From Burkholderia pyrrocinia (lineage in GTDB: Bacteria; Pseudomonadota; Gammaproteobacteria; Burkholderiales; Burkholderiaceae): a stretch of DNA of 64,000 nucleotides. Each line of letters begins with the position of its first letter. The stretch's first letter is position 1. The position numbers were made by a program, and so were the translations under genes. The DNA lies in the NCBI RefSeq assembly GCF_018417535.1, contig NZ_CP070977.1, positions 2,728,001-2,792,000 on the forward strand, written 5' to 3'. This document shows positions 61,851 to 64,000 of the stretch, piece by piece. A model generated the notes under the pieces. That model searched no databases and was not told the DNA's origin. It saw nothing but the letters and a program-made list of their open reading frames with translations.

Positions 61851-63041
61851 TTACAGCTTGCCGTAGCTGTGCAGCCCGGACAGGAACATGTTGACGCCGA
61901 GGAACGCGAAGGTCGTCACGAGCAGGCCCGTGAGTGCCCACCACGCGGCAACCGCGCCGCGCAGGCCCTTCATCAGCCGCATGTGCAGCCACGCCGCGTA
62001 GTTCAGCCACACGATCAGCGCCCAGGTTTCCTTCGGGTCCCAGCTCCAGTAGCCGCCCCATGCCTCGGCCGCCCACAGCGCGCCGAGGATCGTCGCGATC
62101 GTGAAGAACGCGAAACCGACCGCGATCGACTTGTACATCACGTCGTCGAGCACCTCGAGCGTCGGCAGGCGATCGGCGAGCACGCCGCGCTCCTTCATCA
62201 GGTACGCGACCGACACCATCGCCGACAGCGCGAAGCTGCCGTAGCCGATGAAGTTCGCCGGCACGTGGATCTTCATCCACCAGCTCTGCAGCGCGGGCAC
62301 CAGCGGCTGGATCTGCTGCGCATCGCGCGCGACCGAGTACCACATCAGGAAGCCGACCGCCGCGCTGATGACCAGCAGCACGAACGCGCCGAGCGAGCGC
62401 GTGCCGTAGTGGCCTTCGTAATACAGATAGAGCAGCGCGGTGATCAGGCTGAACAGGACGAACACCTCGTAGAGGTTCGATACGGGGATATGCCCGACGT
62501 CGGCGCCGATCAGGTAGGACTCGTACCAGCGCACCATCAGCCCCGTGAAGCCCATCAGCACGGCGACCCACGTGAGCTTCTGGCCGATCGCGGCGCCCGT
62601 TTCCGAGCGCGCGAGCAAGCCGATCCAGTAGAAGATCGTCGCGAGCACGAACAGCGCGCTCATCCACAGGATCGCCGACTGGCTCGACAGGAAGTACTTG
62701 AGGAAGAACGCCGAATCGGCGCGCGCGAGATCGCCCTGGTAGATCTGGATCGACAGCAGCGACAGCACGGCGATCGACGCCATCATCAGCCGCGCGGGCT
62801 TCCAGCGCCAGCCGAGCGCGATGAGCGCCGGCACGGTGCCGATCATCACCGCCTTGTCGTAGTAATCCATGTGCGCGTTGTAGTGCACGAGCGCATAGCC
62901 CGCGCCCACCACGAGCGCCAGTGCGAACAGCCAGTCGATCAGCGACAGGCGCGCGAGGAACGGACGGTCGTCGAACAGCGGCGCCGAAACCGGGGCCTGG
63001 GCCGACGCCCGAGGGGAGGAGGAAACTTGCGTGAGATCCAT
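61851..63041 (-). CDS. ccsB: Cytochrome c biogenesis protein CcsB/ResC, heme handling
   Basis: A 396-residue polytopic protein of cytochrome c maturation system II. The heme-binding WWD motif is AEAWGGYWSWDPKETWALIVWLNYA, with conserved histidines (for example HVPANFIGYG). The N-terminal ~30 residues are polar. The start at 63041 (MDLTQVSSSP) lies four bases after the resB stop. It works with ResB to attach heme to CxxCH. Confidence 0.95.
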   Translation of the reverse strand: MDLTQVSSSPRASAQAPVSAPLFDDRPFLARLSLIDWLFALALVVGAGYALVHYNAHMDYYDKAVMIGTVPALIALGWRWKPARLMMASIAVLSLLSIQIYQGDLARADSAFFLKYFLSSQSAILWMSALFVLATIFYWIGLLARSETGAAIGQKLTWVAVLMGFTGLMVRWYESYLIGADVGHIPVSNLYEVFVLFSLITALLYLYYEGHYGTRSLGAFVLLVISAAVGFLMWYSVARDAQQIQPLVPALQSWWMKIHVPANFIGYGSFALSAMVSVAYLMKERGVLADRLPTLEVLDDVMYKSIAVGFAFFTIATILGALWAAEAWGGYWSWDPKETWALIVWLNYAAWLHMRLMKGLRGAVAAWWALTGLLVTTFAFLGVNMFLSGLHSYGKL

Positions 63042-63045
63042 GATG

Positions 63046-64000
63046 TTACCGGGTGGAATTCTCGGAATCCGAACCGCCGCCGGCAGGCGAGCGGGCCGTC
63101 GATGCCGCACCGGCGGGCGCGGCGTCGCGAGGTGCGGCGCGCAAGGCGACGCCGGCCGCGTCGCGCGTCTGCACGAATTCTTTCTCGAAATCGAAGGTCC
63201 TGCGGGCCGTGGACATCGCCATCACCACGTCGACGCCCGAGCTGGCATCCTTGAGCCAGAACCAGAGGCGCCGTTCGCGCACGTAGAACATCGAGAAGAT
63301 GCCGGCGACCAGCAGCAGGCTGCCAAGATACACCAGATTCTTGCCGGGTGCGCGCGTCAACTGAAATACCGAAGCTTGCACCTGCTTGAATGAGTCAAGC
63401 TGCAGATAGACGGGCGATCCATACAGAAAGCTGTCGGATAGCGCATTGATCGCGTTCTGCACGAAGCGGATCGTGTCGGTGCCCTGCTGGGCAGCCGGCT
63501 GGCCGGCGCGCTCGCGCGAGATCTGCCAGACCTCCCACATCGAGCCCTCGAGCATCCGCAGCAACAGGCTCGCGGCCTTCTCCTGCTCGGCCTTCGGCAC
63601 CGAGCGGTCGATGAACGTCGCCACGGCCTGGAAGCCGCCGATCGGCTGGCCGTCGGCGCCGCGGCCGCCGCTGTCGTCGCTTGCAGCAAACAGGGTCAGC
63701 ACCTTCGATGCGCTGTCCTGCAGGCGGCCGCGCAGCGATGCGTCGGAGCCCGGCAGCGAACGCCGCGCGAAGCGCGCGGCGGCTTCGGTACGCACGGCCG
63801 GATCCTCGAGCGCGGCGCGCAGGTGCATCCATTCGCCGATCGAATCCTGGCCGTCGGCCGGAATCCGCATGTAGCGGAACGGATCATTCGGGCTCGCGCG
63901 CACGCCGGCGAGGAACACGCGCTCGCCGTTCATGTCGACGGGCAGCATGTAGTTGTTGAATTCGCGCGCCTGGCCGTCCTTGCCGCGGATCTTGTACTGC
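63046..64000 (-). CDS. resB: Cytochrome c biogenesis protein ResB, N-terminal part outside the window
   Basis: The reading frame is open from the window edge to a stop at 63046, giving the C-terminal ~317 residues of a ResB/Ccs1 protein (family 600-700 in Burkholderia). Visible features are NNYMLPVDMNGERVFLAGVR, a periplasmic region, and a late helix APGKNLVYLGSLLLVAGIFSMFYVRERRLWFW followed by a charged, Ala-rich tail. It is the partner of CcsB. Confidence 0.92.
   Translation of the reverse strand, partial: QYKIRGKDGQAREFNNYMLPVDMNGERVFLAGVRASPNDPFRYMRIPADGQDSIGEWMHLRAALEDPAVRTEAAARFARRSLPGSDASLRGRLQDSASKVLTLFAASDDSGGRGADGQPIGGFQAVATFIDRSVPKAEQEKAASLLLRMLEGSMWEVWQISRERAGQPAAQQGTDTIRFVQNAINALSDSFLYGSPVYLQLDSFKQVQASVFQLTRAPGKNLVYLGSLLLVAGIFSMFYVRERRLWFWLKDASSGVDVVMAMSTARRTFDFEKEFVQTRDAAGVALRAAPRDAAPAGAASTARSPAGGGSDSENSTR

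Overview
The window is a G+C-rich, almost fully coding stretch of a betaproteobacterial chromosome. Gene content, gene order and protein sequences point to Burkholderia, most likely the B. cepacia complex. The evidence is Mla genes placed next to murA and the his operon, a cytochrome bc1 and Tat cluster beside them, a pilMN(OP)Q-aroKB-dgt cluster, and a ugpBAECQ operon. The assignment comes from recognition, not from a database search.
Layout, left to right. (1) 1-2024: petA and petB of the bc1 complex, minus strand, with petB cut by the window edge. (2) 2165-4220: a Nif3-like gene divergent from a DegS/MucD-like protease, closed by a 19-bp terminator hairpin. (3) 4344-22417: about 25 minus-strand genes in a row, read right to left as mlaFEDACB, an ABC-2 exporter, a BolA-like gene, murA, hisGDCB, marC, hisHAFIE, a small membrane protein, hinT and tatABC. 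Many neighbours overlap by 1-4 bases, so translational coupling is widespread. (4) 22502-26195: thiO-thiS-thiG-thiE under a TPP riboswitch that is readable base by base. (5) 26471-33875: accessory metabolism and transport, with a BacA/YddA-like ABC transporter coupled to an atypical short-chain dehydrogenase, an MFS porter with a DadA-like oxidase, and thpR with a Na+/alanine symporter. (6) 33876-36009: a visibly lower-G+C island carrying a colicin-M-like bacteriocin gene and a small membrane-anchored gene resembling the colicin M immunity protein. This is the most interesting part of the window. (7) 36079-43337: gltD and gltB, then a degenerate RAYT-type transposase gene. (8) 43531-49494: ompW and the ugp operon. 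(9) 49585-56567: dgt, aroB, aroK and the type IV pilus assembly genes, with PilO and PilP apparently fused. (10) 56788-64000: PBP1A, cyaY, lptM, msrPQ and the cytochrome c maturation genes ccsB and resB, with resB cut by the window edge.
How the parts fit. Much of the window serves the cell envelope: Tat export, Mla phospholipid transport, murA and PBP1A for peptidoglycan, LptM for LPS export, MsrPQ for periplasmic repair, CcsB/ResB for c-type cytochromes, and the pilus machine. Rieske protein and MsrP both carry Tat-type twin-arginine leaders, and so, unexpectedly, does the colicin-M-like protein. The bacteriocin family destroys lipid II, the carrier made downstream of MurA and consumed by PBP1A.
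All starts, motifs and spacings were read by eye from the sequence. Homology statements rest on remembered family motifs and should be confirmed by search.
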